A stretch of DNA of 64,000 bases from Actinorhabdospora filicis. Its GTDB lineage: Bacteria; Actinomycetota; Actinomycetes; Mycobacteriales; Micromonosporaceae. The stretch spans positions 310,001-374,000 of the forward strand of contig NZ_BSTX01000003.1 in NCBI RefSeq assembly GCF_030269765.1, given 5' to 3'. A program made the position numbers and the translations under genes. The notes under the pieces were generated by a model, which was given only the letters and a program-made list of their open reading frames with translations, was not told the origin of the DNA and did no database searches. The first letter of the stretch is position 1. Every line of letters begins with the position of its first letter. Positions 48,834 through 58,039 of this stretch are shown here, one piece after another.

Positions 48834-50447
48834 TCACGGCCGCGGCATGCGGTGGCGCGTGGTGGCCTCCAGGACCCGGATGTGCTCACCGGCCTCGATC
48901 TCGGCCGAACTCCAGCGCTCACCGGTCGGCGGCGGCGTGGGGATGATCAGCTGGAAGTGCAGGACCATGGTCAGGAACGCCGGTCCGTACATCGCCGCCA
49001 GCCGCTGCCGCTCGGCCTGGATGTTGGTGCGCAGCAGGTTCCCGGCGAGGCCGTTGGAGGCGCGGTCGAGCAGCTCGTAGTTGAGGAACGAGTCGAAGAT
49101 CGCCTCGTCGGCCGCAGCCGTCGCCGAGGCCACCGCGGCCTGGAGCTCGACGATGTGGTCGACTTCGAAACGCCCGATGCGGTTGCCGTGCCGGTCCCAG
49201 TTGGGGCGGTACAGCAGCGTCACGACCGGGTCGGTCGACGTCGGGTTCGTGTCGCGCGGCAGGCCCAGCGCGGTCAGGCCGCGCCGGAACGTCCGCAGGT
49301 TCATGCCGCCCTGCTGGCTGGTGCTGGACCCGCCGGGGCGCACACCCTGGTCCCACACCGAGGCCTGCGCGGTGGCCGGGCGCGTATAGGCCGGGTCGTG
49401 CTTGAGCAGGCCCAGGAAGCTGCCGTAGTGCGCGATCTGCTCCAGCCCGCTCTTCTGCGGGGGCAGTACGAGCTGCACGATCGGCGGCGGCGGGACGGGC
49501 GGCGACGGGGTCGGCGCGGGCGCCGGGACGGGGATCGGCCCGGGGACGGGCACCGGCACCGGCACGGGCACCGGCGTGGGAGCGGGCATCGGTCCCGGAC
49601 CCGGTGCGGGAGCGGGTGCCGGGGCAGGCGCGGGAGCAGGGGCGGGTGCGGGAGCCGGGCTCGGGGACGGCGCGGGAGCCGGTGGCGCCGGACTCGGTGC
49701 GGGTGCCGGGCCCGGGGCGGGCGCGGGCGGAGTGCCGGTATCGGTCGGCGGCGCCGGAGCGGGCGCGGGGGAGGGGTTCCACCAGCCGTCCTGCACGCCG
49801 ACGAACGCGACCACGATCAGCAGGATGATCAGCACCGCCAGCACCAGCGGCCAGTCGATCGCCAGCGCCAGCCCTTCGAGGGCCTCCATCACCAGCGGCC
49901 ACAGCGCCTCACCGGTCTCCAGCAGCGGTGGCAGCATCGGCGGCATCGGCCCCACCAGCCGCTGGACGCTCGCCAGCCGCTGCACCGGTGCGCCCCCGCC
50001 ACCACCGCGTCCGGCCAGCCGCGAGCGCAGGAACGCCTCGGCCGGCGCGGTCGTCCGCGCGTCGAAGGCCTCGGCGATCCGCCGCTTGAGGGCGTCATCG
50101 CCCGAGGCGAGGGCACCCTCAAGCAACCCCCGCATCGGCATGGCCCGCGCGATGAGCGGCCCCACCTGCCGCTCGGCACCCGGCGGCAGCGCACGCGACT
50201 CGGCGATGACCCGGTCGACGCGGGCGAGGGCGGCGCGCAGCCGCGCGTCCAGCGGCGAGGCCGCGGCGGGCCCGGCGTCGCGCTGAAGCGTCCGCGCCAC
50301 CGCCTGGTTGCCCGCGAAGCGCTGGAGCCCCAGTAACCGCAGCGCCGTCGGCGGCGCCAGCAGCGGGCCCTCCGGCCGCTCGCCCTCCCGGAGCGGGAGC
50401 GGCGCCGGTCCGGCGGCCTCGGCCTTGTCCACCGTGATGTCGCGCAT
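48834..50447 (-). CDS. Candidate HNH-nuclease effector with LQR-x-x-GN motif and long Pro-Ala/Pro-Val linker
   Basis: 537 residues from ATG 50447. Residues 41-56 are LQRFAGNQAVARTLQR, the same kind of motif as in the protein at 16236-17333. A second QRL repeat region follows (158-165), then one hydrophobic helix (197-218), a low-complexity Pro-Ala and Pro-Val linker (about 224-322), and a C-terminal domain of about 215 residues. That domain has FEVDHIVELQ (D430-H431 as the HNH core) with N-rich follow-up NYELLDRASNGLAGNLLRTN (456-475), an HNH/endonuclease-type fold. The architecture (targeting motif, TM, linker, nuclease) fits a toxic effector. No immunity gene is obvious next to it. Confidence 0.6.
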   Translation of the reverse strand: MRDITVDKAEAAGPAPLPLREGERPEGPLLAPPTALRLLGLQRFAGNQAVARTLQRDAGPAAASPLDARLRAALARVDRVIAESRALPPGAERQVGPLIARAMPMRGLLEGALASGDDALKRRIAEAFDARTTAPAEAFLRSRLAGRGGGGGAPVQRLASVQRLVGPMPPMLPPLLETGEALWPLVMEALEGLALAIDWPLVLAVLIILLIVVAFVGVQDGWWNPSPAPAPAPPTDTGTPPAPAPGPAPAPSPAPPAPAPSPSPAPAPAPAPAPAPAPAPAPGPGPMPAPTPVPVPVPVPVPGPIPVPAPAPTPSPPVPPPPIVQLVLPPQKSGLEQIAHYGSFLGLLKHDPAYTRPATAQASVWDQGVRPGGSSTSQQGGMNLRTFRRGLTALGLPRDTNPTSTDPVVTLLYRPNWDRHGNRIGRFEVDHIVELQAAVASATAAADEAIFDSFLNYELLDRASNGLAGNLLRTNIQAERQRLAAMYGPAFLTMVLHFQLIIPTPPPTGERWSSAEIEAGEHIRVLEATTRHRMPRP

Positions 50448-50538
50448 GCTTCGAGTACAGCGGGGGCCGCGGCTGCCCCGCCATACGAACGGTCCCGTCC
50501 TTGCGGGAAACACGGAATGCGCGAACGGGCGAAACGAC

Positions 50539-50571
50539 GACGGCCGCCGCGCCCGATGCGCGACGGCCGTC
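50539..50571 (-). terminator. Terminator of lpdA
   Basis: GACGGCCG at 50539-50546 pairs with CGGCCGTC at 50564-50571, 16 bp downstream of the lpdA stop on the minus strand, followed on that strand by GTCGTCGTTTCG. Confidence 0.6.
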
Positions 50572-50586
50572 CCGATGCGCTGTCGG

Positions 50587-51987
50587 CTACATGTTGATCA
50601 TGTGACCGGCGAGGCCGTGGATGGCCTCCTTGACCGCCTCGCCCAGGGTCGGGTGGGCGTGCACGTTGCGGGCGACCTCGTTGACGGTGAGGTCCCACTG
50701 CTGCGCCAGGGTCAGCTGCGGGAGCAGCTCGGTGACGTCCGGGCCGATCATGTGCGCGCCGAGCAGCTCGCCGTACTTGGCGTCGGAGAGGACCTTCACG
50801 AAACCGCCGGTCTCGCCGACGCCGTGGGCCTTGCCGTTGGCCGAGAACGGGAACTTCGACACCTTCACGTCGTAGCCCTTGGCCCGCGCCTGCTCCTCGG
50901 TCCAGCCGAAGGAGGCGATCTGCGGCTGGCAGTAGGTGGCGCGCGGGATCATGACGTAGTCGAGCTCCATGGTCTCGGCGCCACCGATGGTCTCGGCGGC
51001 GACGACGCCCATGGCCTCGGCGGTGTGGGCCAGCATCAGCTTGGCGGTCACGTCGCCGATGGCGAAGATGTGCGGGACGTTGGTGCGCCCGCGTCCGTCG
51101 ATCTCGATGGCGCCGCGCTCGGTCAGCTTCACACCGGTCTTGTCGAGGCCGTAGCCCTCGACGCGCGGCTGGAAGCCGATGGCCTGCAGCACCTTCGCGG
51201 CCTCCAGCACCTCGGACTTGCCGTCCTTGGAGACGGTGACCTGCACGCCCGTGGCGGTCTCGGCGATGCCGTCGACACGCGTGGCCAGCCGCACGTCGAT
51301 GCCGTACTTCTTGTAGCGCTTGGCCAGCTCGGCGGAGACCTCGGCGTCCTCCAGGGGCACCATCCGGTCGGCGAACTCGACGATGGTGACCTTCACGCCG
51401 TAGTTGCTGAGGATGTAGGCGAACTCGACGCCGATCGCGCCCGCGCCCGCGATGATGATCGACTCGGGCAGCTCGTCGCTGAGGATCTGCTGCTCGTAGG
51501 TCACGACCTTGTCGGTGACCTGCGTGCCCGGCAGCAGACGCGTGGTCGCGCCGGTGGCGATGACGGCGTGCCCGAACGTGACCGTCTCGGTGGTCCCGTC
51601 GGCCTTGTTCACCACCAGCTCGTTCGGGCTGGTGAACACGCCACGCCCGTCGAACTCGGTGATGCCGTTCTTCTTCATCAGGTAGTGGACGCCCTTGACG
51701 CGGCCGTCGACGACCTTGCGGGAGCGGGTCCAGGCCTTGCCGAAGTCGGGCTTGGGGGTGCCCTCGATGCCCAGGCCGAAGAAGTCGGCCTCCTTGGTGA
51801 CGATGTGGGCCAGTTCGGCGTTGCGAAGGAGCGCCTTCGACGGGATGCAGCCGACGTTGAGGCACACACCGCCCCAGTGGCGCTCCTCGACCACGGCGGC
51901 GGTCAGTCCGAGCTGCCGCGCCCGGATCGCGGCGACGTACCCGCCGACCCCGGCGCCGAGGACGACTACGTCGAAGTGGTTGCTCAT
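50587..51987 (-). CDS. lpdA: Dihydrolipoamide dehydrogenase
   Basis: 466 residues from ATG 51987. The FAD-binding start MSNHFDVVVLGAGVGGYVAA, the redox disulfide GGVCLNVGCIPSKALL (C-x4-C) and the C-terminal dimer motif HAHPTLGEAVKEAIHGLAGH with the catalytic His-Glu pair define an E3 enzyme. It reoxidises lipoyl groups of pyruvate and 2-oxoglutarate dehydrogenase complexes. It stands as a single gene, as in many actinomycetes where E3 is not clustered with E1 or E2. Confidence 0.95.
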   Translation of the reverse strand: MSNHFDVVVLGAGVGGYVAAIRARQLGLTAAVVEERHWGGVCLNVGCIPSKALLRNAELAHIVTKEADFFGLGIEGTPKPDFGKAWTRSRKVVDGRVKGVHYLMKKNGITEFDGRGVFTSPNELVVNKADGTTETVTFGHAVIATGATTRLLPGTQVTDKVVTYEQQILSDELPESIIIAGAGAIGVEFAYILSNYGVKVTIVEFADRMVPLEDAEVSAELAKRYKKYGIDVRLATRVDGIAETATGVQVTVSKDGKSEVLEAAKVLQAIGFQPRVEGYGLDKTGVKLTERGAIEIDGRGRTNVPHIFAIGDVTAKLMLAHTAEAMGVVAAETIGGAETMELDYVMIPRATYCQPQIASFGWTEEQARAKGYDVKVSKFPFSANGKAHGVGETGGFVKVLSDAKYGELLGAHMIGPDVTELLPQLTLAQQWDLTVNEVARNVHAHPTLGEAVKEAIHGLAGHMINM

Positions 51988-52116
51988 CGAAATGCACTCC
52001 CGATCGTTGGATGGCCGGTAGACCTGTCCGCGATGGTATTCGCACACCGGGGGCGGGTACCGGGGAGTGTGACGGGTGAGACGTGCAGGACAACCTGGCC
52101 GGAGGAAGCGTGGCGG

Positions 52117-52635
52117 TCAGGCGGTACCGGCGATGTCGGTGAGCGTGACCGTGAACAGGGCGCAGAGCACGAAGAGGATGACGAAGACGAGTTGCGCGAG
52201 CTGACCCGCCAGGGCCCAACGCGCCATCAGGTTGTTGCCGTGCCGCAGGGAGGTGATCTCGGCGACTCGCAGCCTCGCGACGATGTTGCGGGAGTCGACC
52301 TGGTCGTCGCCCCAGTGGGTGTCGAGCATGGCGGACAAGGTCGACTCGTCGGCGACCCGGTACCGGTAGGCGCGTCCGGCCCAGATTCCGGCGGTGACGG
52401 CGACGATCAGTGCCGTCACCGCGATGAAGTACCCGGCTTGGAGCCACCCGGGGATCCGGCGCGGTCCGGAGAATTGGAGGAACACGACGACGGCGGTCAT
52501 CAACGTCAGCAGAGTGGTCGAGGAACTGAGGAGCCACTGCGCTCTTCCCTGCAAGCTGACGCGTCGTGCGTGTTCGGCGGCGAGCTGGTCGGCGATGTAC
52601 TCGGTGTAGGCCGCTCCCTGCCCCGAATCGCTCAC
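52117..52635 (-). CDS. Predicted pore-forming-type membrane protein, Pycsar-effector/SLATT-like
   Basis: 172 residues from GTG 52635 (GTGA overlap with the 64-aa gene). A helical N-terminus (EHARRVSLQGRAQWLLSS) leads into TM1 (TLLTLMTAVVVFLQFSG) and TM2 (LQAGYFIAVTALIVAVTAGI), then a charged cytoplasmic segment of about 60 residues and TM3 (LAQLVFVILFVLCALFTV). This order resembles the Pycsar-effector TM and SLATT families (R-x-x-S-L-x-x-R-x-x-x-x-x-x-S...L-T-L), which act as membrane-disrupting effectors in conflict systems. Function is inferred; it is divergent from the CHAT-TPR gene. Confidence 0.55.
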   Translation of the reverse strand: MSDSGQGAAYTEYIADQLAAEHARRVSLQGRAQWLLSSSTTLLTLMTAVVVFLQFSGPRRIPGWLQAGYFIAVTALIVAVTAGIWAGRAYRYRVADESTLSAMLDTHWGDDQVDSRNIVARLRVAEITSLRHGNNLMARWALAGQLAQLVFVILFVLCALFTVTLTDIAGTA

Positions 52636-52826
52636 TCGACGGGCCCGATGTCGCCTGAACGTGGATCCGGCGGCCGGTTGAGTGGGATCGGAGCCTCTTC
52701 GAAGCCGCTGCCGCGAATCTCCTCGGTCACCAGCCAGGACGCGTCCGGGGGCGGCTTCGCCCGGTCCGATGCGGAGGGCTCGGCGCCGGCGGGGTCCGGG
52801 GGTGGTTCCTCAGGGGCATGGGACAT
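52632..52826 (-). CDS. Proline-rich 64-aa protein coupled to the membrane protein
   Basis: 64 residues, starting MSHAPEEPPPDPAGAEPSAS, then DASWLVTEEIRGSGFEEAPI and a short acidic end. It is predicted to be disordered, apart from one possible strand-helix segment. Its TGA overlaps the start of the membrane-protein gene, so they are co-translated. I do not recognise the family; its place between the CHAT gene promoter and the membrane effector suggests a regulatory or substrate role (perhaps cleaved by the CHAT protease). Confidence 0.5.
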   Translation of the reverse strand: MSHAPEEPPPDPAGAEPSASDRAKPPPDASWLVTEEIRGSGFEEAPIPLNRPPDPRSGDIGPVE

Positions 52827-52918
52827 GAATTCATGCTAATCGCCCCATGCCGCACCACCACCGGCGTGAAGCCGCCCGGGCGTCACACCCGCGTTCGCGG
52901 CGGGAAGCGTTCAGCCCT

Positions 52919-52934
52919 GAACGAACCTTCGTTC
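52919..52934. promoter_or_regulatory. Inverted repeat in the divergent promoter of the CHAT locus
   Basis: GAACGAACCTTCGTTC, a perfect 7-bp inverted repeat with a 2-bp centre, between the divergent CHAT gene and the small/membrane protein pair; candidate operator shared by both. Confidence 0.5.
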
Positions 52935-53013
52935 GAGCTGAACCGAATGGTGAAGGAGGCGGTGCGGGGCCGCGAGACTCTAACCTTGAGTGACACCGAC
53001 GGAAGGGGCGCCG

Positions 53014-56000
53014 ATGCGGTCGGTTCCGGTGCTGATCGAGCAGTTGTCCCAGCACATCGACGCCCTGCTCGCGGGGAGTCCGGAGCGGTTATCCGATGAG
53101 CGGGCCATGGGCATCGCCGAGGAGTTGCGGCAGCGGCGCATCACCGAACCCGGTCAGGCACTCGGCGCCTGCATCGCGATCGCCACGCTGTATTTCATCC
53201 AAGGCGCGCCGTCAGCCGAGAATCAGCGGCGATCAGAGACCGTACGCACCGCCGCCGCCCTCTTCGCCACCATCGGGCCGATAGCGCCCGAGGCGATCCC
53301 GGCCGAGCTCCGGACACTCGTCAAGACCGATGCCCGGGTACCGAGGACGGCTCCGGAGCGGCTCGACGAGATGCGCGACAACGCGATCGACTCCCGGGAT
53401 CCGGCCGCTCTGAACCTGGCCGCCGCGATCCTGCGGGCGACCGTTTCCGCTGACTCCGGCGGCCTGGCCGAAGTCGCGAGCCTGGCCGAGGTTCTGGGGG
53501 CTCGCGCCGAACGTACCCGTGACATCGAAGACCTCGACGAAGCCGTCGCGGTCGGGAAGATCTGGCTCGACAAGGCCGCCACATCCGATCCCGCCCGTGC
53601 CTTCCGGTTGTGGCGACTCGGCCTCGCCGAGTTCGGGCGGCACATCGTGCTCGGCGACCCCGCACCCCTCGACCAGGCCGTCATCCACACTCGCGCCGCC
53701 GTGAACACCGCGTCCCCGGACGACCCGAAACTCCAGTCGTACCTAACCGATCTCGGCCTGGGCCTGCATCTGAGAGCGGCGGCCACACGGAACGCCGGAG
53801 ACATCGACGCCGCGATCACGGGGTGGCACCTGGCGCTGGACCGCACTCCACCCGGCGCCCCCGATGGCGTTGCGTACCAGTACAACCTGGGCTACATGTA
53901 CTGGTTCCGGTACGCCGGCTCCAGCGACGGTACCGCGCTCGACTCCGCCATCGACATGTGGCGCGTGGTGGCCAACACGCCTTCCGGCGACCACTCGCGC
54001 GCTGAGTCGGCGCTGCCGTTGCTGGCCGAGGCGCTCCAGGTCAGGGCGTCGCGGAACGGGACGCTGACCGATGTCGACGAGAGCATCCGGGTACTCCGTG
54101 CGGGCATCGACTCCGGTGCGTCCCGCAACGATGAGGCGACTTTCGCCGCCGTACTCGGTAACGCGCTCTGGACCCGGCACGGCATCACCGGCGATCTCGG
54201 TGACCTGGATCAAGCCGTTGAGGAGACGCGGAAGGCGATCGCCTCGACTTCGGCCGAATCGTCCTCGCTCATCTCCCGAAAGGCCGGCCTCGCCAGTTTC
54301 CTGGTCACCCGGCACCGGGTCACCTCGGATGATCACGACCTCGCCGAGGCCGTCGATCTCGCCCGCGCCACCGTCGCCACGATGCCACCCGGCGGCGAGA
54401 AATCCGGCCTGATCCTGTCGAACGCCGGTGACATCCTGCGCACGCTCGCCGAACGCAATGGTGACCTCGCGGGTCTCGAAGCCGCGACGGCTCTGCTCCG
54501 GCGGGCGGTCGACGTCCTCGCCGTCACCGATTTCCACCGGGTCGCCACACTGGGCAACCTCGCCCTGGCCCTGTACCGAATGGCTTTCTGGACCGGGGAC
54601 GTGGAACGGATCGACACGTCCATCGAGGTCGCTCGGGATGCCCTGCGAAGCGCGACCGAAGGCGGCCCGGACCAGGCGCGCGTTCTCGCCAACCTGGCGG
54701 TCGCGCTGCGTACGAGATACACGTTCACCGGAACCACCCGCGACCTGGACCAGGCCCTCGCCGCGGTCGAGGAAGCGCTGAACCGGACGCCCGCCGCGCA
54801 CCCGAGCCGCGCTCAGCGTTTGGACGTACTCGCCTCCGTCCAGATCGAACAACACCGACGATACGCAACACCCGGTGTTCTCGACACCGCCATCGCCCGA
54901 GCCCGGCAGGCGGTCGACCTCACGTCGCCCGCGCACTCGTACCTCGCGTCGAGGTACACCACCCTCGGCGACGCACTCCTACTCCGATTCCATCGAAGCG
55001 GAGGCGGAGCGGACCTCGACGAAGCCGTCAGTTCGGCCAGGGCAGCGGTCGAGGCCACACCCGACGACGATCCACTCCACGCCGTGATGCTCGTGAACCT
55101 CGCGCACACGTTGCGCAACCGAGTCACCGTGACACACGATCCCGGTGACCTGGATGAGGTCGTACTGTCCGCGCGAAAGGCTCTGACTGAGCTACCGGAC
55201 GACAGCCCGTACCGCACCAATGCCTGCTGGGCGCTGGCCACGGCGCTCAGCGAACGCTCCGAAATCGCCGACGGCGAGGCTTTCCCGCCGGAGACCATCG
55301 CGATGTTGACGGAGGCGTCAGCCGTCCCCGCTGGGGCGGCCCCGTTGCGTGTCAAGGCGGCCTACATCGCCGCCAGAATGCTCGTCCACGAGGGAGCCGA
55401 GAGCGCAGCTTTGCCACTGCTGCGAACCGCCGTCGAGCTTCTTCCACGCCTCGCCCGCCGCGACCTTGAGCGCCGCGATCAACGGCATCTGCTGGACGCG
55501 GAGGTTCCGATCCTCGCGATGGACGCCGCCGCCTGCGCCATCGGCGTCGGCGACCTGCCCGAGGCGGTGCGGCTGCTGGAACACGGCCGGGGTGTGATCT
55601 GGGGCCAGCTGCTCGATCGGCGCTCCGACCGTGGCGCGCTGCACGAGGCGTACCCGGACATCGCGGCCGAACTGGAACGCTGCCTCACCGCCTTGGACTC
55701 CGTCGACCGCCAGACGAACCCCGACTCGGGACTGACGCGGCACACGCAGCGGACCGGGAGCTCCACCGCGCGCCGTCTGGACGAACTGGTGGCCGAGATC
55801 CGCGCCCTCCCGGCGACCGAGGCGTTCCCGCACCCGGCCGAGTTCATGGGATCCCCGCGTCTTGAGCCGCTGATGCCACCTCCCGGTACCGGCCCGGTCG
55901 TGATCCTCAACATGAGCCGCTGGCGGTGCGACGCCCTCATCGTCACCGAGGACGAGATCGCCGTGGTTCCGTTGCCATTCGAGCAGCCCGAGGCCGCCGC

Positions 56001-56937
56001 GGTGACGACCCGGTACCTGGACGCACTACGCCGCAACACGGGCCCGGTGCGCGACCCGGAGTTGGAGACGCGAGCCAACCGGGTCCTCGAATGGCTGTGG
56101 GATCACGTCGCCGAACCGGTACTCGACCACCTCGCCTTCACGCCGGGGCGAACGAATCCGCCGCGCATCTGGTGGTGCCCGACCGGACCGCTGGCGCTCC
56201 TGCCGATCCACGCCGCCGGGTACCACCCCCGGGGAGACGGCCGTACGGTGCTCGACCGGGCTGTGTCCTCGTACGTCCCGAGCCTCCGCGCCTTGGCGTA
56301 CGCACGGTCGCGGCAGGTCCCGGACCAGCGCCCCTCGGCCCTACTGGTATCGATTCCCAGGACCCCCGGCCTCGCTGAGCTGCCTGGCGTCACGAGGGAA
56401 CACCGGATGTTCACCGAGTGCTTCGGGGCCGAGGCGGTCACCACGTTGACCGGCGTGTCCGCGACCCGCGAGGCGATCATCGCCGGTCTCGGTGAGAACG
56501 CGATCGTGCACGTCGCCTCGCACGGCGTCCAGAATCTGACGCGTCCGAGCGACGGTGGCCTGGTGCCCTACGACTGGGAGACGGCAGGTCTCGTTCGCGC
56601 CGACGACCTCGCGGGAACGCGCGGCGGGCCGGGTGGCCTCGCATTTCTCTCGGCGTGCCAGACCGCCATCGGGGGCGTGGTGAGCCTTGAGGAATCCGTC
56701 AACGTCGCCGCCGCGATGCACTACGCCGGGTGGCCGCACGTGATAGGCACCCTTTGGACGATCTTCGACGGAGCCGCCGCCGCGATCGCGGAGCGCTTCT
56801 ATGAGCGGGTCATCCACGATGGGCGCGCCGACCTGTCCGTCAGCGCGTACGCACTGCACGACGCCGTCTTGGAACTCCGGGACAGGAATCCGCGCGACGC
56901 CGCCTACTGGGCCAGGTTCGTGCACTTCGGGCCCTGA
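53014..56937 (+). CDS. TPR-CHAT protease, 1307 residues
   Basis: From ATG 53014 with GGAAGGGG upstream. The first 900 or so residues are a long array of TPR-like helical repeats (recurring DLDEAV/DLDQAV helices; LANLAVALRTRYTFTG, LGNLALALYRM). The C-terminal CHAT (caspase HetF-associated with TPRs) domain has the catalytic pair: His1170 in HVASHG and Cys1215 in FLSACQTA, followed by SVNVAAAMHYAGWPHVIGTLW. CHAT proteases are caspase-like; several act in phage defence by activating a partner through cleavage. Divergent to a membrane protein and a 64-aa protein that are plausible partners or targets. Confidence 0.88.
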   Translation: MRSVPVLIEQLSQHIDALLAGSPERLSDERAMGIAEELRQRRITEPGQALGACIAIATLYFIQGAPSAENQRRSETVRTAAALFATIGPIAPEAIPAELRTLVKTDARVPRTAPERLDEMRDNAIDSRDPAALNLAAAILRATVSADSGGLAEVASLAEVLGARAERTRDIEDLDEAVAVGKIWLDKAATSDPARAFRLWRLGLAEFGRHIVLGDPAPLDQAVIHTRAAVNTASPDDPKLQSYLTDLGLGLHLRAAATRNAGDIDAAITGWHLALDRTPPGAPDGVAYQYNLGYMYWFRYAGSSDGTALDSAIDMWRVVANTPSGDHSRAESALPLLAEALQVRASRNGTLTDVDESIRVLRAGIDSGASRNDEATFAAVLGNALWTRHGITGDLGDLDQAVEETRKAIASTSAESSSLISRKAGLASFLVTRHRVTSDDHDLAEAVDLARATVATMPPGGEKSGLILSNAGDILRTLAERNGDLAGLEAATALLRRAVDVLAVTDFHRVATLGNLALALYRMAFWTGDVERIDTSIEVARDALRSATEGGPDQARVLANLAVALRTRYTFTGTTRDLDQALAAVEEALNRTPAAHPSRAQRLDVLASVQIEQHRRYATPGVLDTAIARARQAVDLTSPAHSYLASRYTTLGDALLLRFHRSGGGADLDEAVSSARAAVEATPDDDPLHAVMLVNLAHTLRNRVTVTHDPGDLDEVVLSARKALTELPDDSPYRTNACWALATALSERSEIADGEAFPPETIAMLTEASAVPAGAAPLRVKAAYIAARMLVHEGAESAALPLLRTAVELLPRLARRDLERRDQRHLLDAEVPILAMDAAACAIGVGDLPEAVRLLEHGRGVIWGQLLDRRSDRGALHEAYPDIAAELERCLTALDSVDRQTNPDSGLTRHTQRTGSSTARRLDELVAEIRALPATEAFPHPAEFMGSPRLEPLMPPPGTGPVVILNMSRWRCDALIVTEDEIAVVPLPFEQPEAAAVTTRYLDALRRNTGPVRDPELETRANRVLEWLWDHVAEPVLDHLAFTPGRTNPPRIWWCPTGPLALLPIHAAGYHPRGDGRTVLDRAVSSYVPSLRALAYARSRQVPDQRPSALLVSIPRTPGLAELPGVTREHRMFTECFGAEAVTTLTGVSATREAIIAGLGENAIVHVASHGVQNLTRPSDGGLVPYDWETAGLVRADDLAGTRGGPGGLAFLSACQTAIGGVVSLEESVNVAAAMHYAGWPHVIGTLWTIFDGAAAAIAERFYERVIHDGRADLSVSAYALHDAVLELRDRNPRDAAYWARFVHFGP

Positions 56938-57205
56938 CCACTCGCTGCGACTGACCAGATCGCCACCAGCCAGGCACGAGAGATCAGGGGCAATGGGCTC
57001 GGCATGAAGCCGAACCAGCGGCTCGTCTTCGTCGGCTTCGTGACTCGACAGGCTGGGCTGGAGTATCCGTGAGCCACCGAAGGACGTCTGTGGGCGATGC
57101 TCAGGGGATCTCGGGATACGTACCAGCATAGGCGGCGAGTGCGTTCGTGTGGCGTTCCTCGACCACGGCGGCGGGTGGCCGGGCAGGCAACAAGACACCA
57201 CCCCC

Positions 57206-57979
57206 TCACCCACTCAGCGCGGTGTGCAGCCGCTTCAGCGCCTTGGCCAGTAGCCGCGACACCTGCATCTGGGACACCCCGATCTCGGCGCCGATTTCGG
57301 CCTGGCTCATGTGGAGGAAGAAGCGCATCACCAGGATGCGGCGTTCGCGGGGTGGGAGGCCGATGATGGCGGGGCGGAGCCAGAGGTGGTCGTCGACGGC
57401 GGCGAAGCCGGGTTCGTCGGTGATGCCGGTTTCGACGTGGGCGGTGCGGGGATTGGGGGCGTCTAGGGAGACGAGGTGGTAGGCGTGGACGGCGCCCATG
57501 GCGTCGCGGACGGCGGACTGGTCGGCGCGCAGGTGGGTGGCGAGTTCGGCGATCGTCGGGGGGCGGGCGTGGCGGTGGGTGAGTTCTTCGGCGGCGGCGG
57601 TGAGGTCGCCGATGAGTTCCTGGGTCGAGCGGGGGACCTTCATGGTCCAGGCGAAGTCGCGGAAGTGGTGTTTGAGGGAGCCGACGATGTTGGGGATCGC
57701 GAAGCCGACGAAGGGGGTGCCGTGGCCGGGGTCGAAGGCGTCGACGGCTTTGACGAGGGCGGCGCGGGCGGTCTGGACGAGGTCCTCGACGGGTTCGCCC
57801 TTGCCGCGGAAGCGCCTGGCGAGGCGGCCGGCGAGGGGGAGCTGGGACTCGATGATGCGCGCGCGGAGGCGGGCGCGGCCGGGGTGGGTGGTGGGGAGGT
57901 CGTGGAGCGTCCGTAGTTGATCGTCGACGGTGAGGAGGGAGACGGTCGGCGCGAACCGGAAGGACATGGTGATCGACAC
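57206..57979 (-). CDS. SigF/SigB-type alternative sigma factor
   Basis: 257 residues from GTG 57979 (ATG 57967 gives four fewer). Regions 2 (VEDLVQTARAALVKAVDAFD, then GTPFVGFAIPNIVGSLKHHF), 3 (VPRSTQELIGDLTAAAEELT) and 4 (LPPRERRILVMRFFLHMSQA, then IGVSQMQVSRLLAKALKRLH) match the SigB/F/G family of stress and sporulation sigma factors. No anti-sigma or anti-anti-sigma gene is adjacent, so the regulatory partner is elsewhere. It is 60 bp downstream of the GAF-ANTAR gene in the same direction. Confidence 0.92.
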   Translation of the reverse strand: MSITMSFRFAPTVSLLTVDDQLRTLHDLPTTHPGRARLRARIIESQLPLAGRLARRFRGKGEPVEDLVQTARAALVKAVDAFDPGHGTPFVGFAIPNIVGSLKHHFRDFAWTMKVPRSTQELIGDLTAAAEELTHRHARPPTIAELATHLRADQSAVRDAMGAVHAYHLVSLDAPNPRTAHVETGITDEPGFAAVDDHLWLRPAIIGLPPRERRILVMRFFLHMSQAEIGAEIGVSQMQVSRLLAKALKRLHTALSG

Positions 57980-58039
57980 CCTTGGTCGGAGGCGGCGGGT
58001 GGTGATCGCGGGGTCCGGGCGACCTGGCTGTGCGGTGGG

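Noticed and set aside
52990..53013. GTG start 24 bp upstream of the chosen CHAT start
   Set aside because: The purine-rich GGAAGGGG lies directly before ATG 53014 and would be inside the coding region otherwise.
57150..57178. About 25 bp closely matching part of lpdA (AAVVEER region) in the gap upstream of the SigF-like gene
   Set aside because: The match ends abruptly, is short and lies in GC-rich DNA; chance or codon-bias similarity is as likely as a gene remnant.
56938..57205. Possible gene between the CHAT gene and the SigF-like gene
   Set aside because: The open frames lack start signals and homology; I treat it as intergenic.
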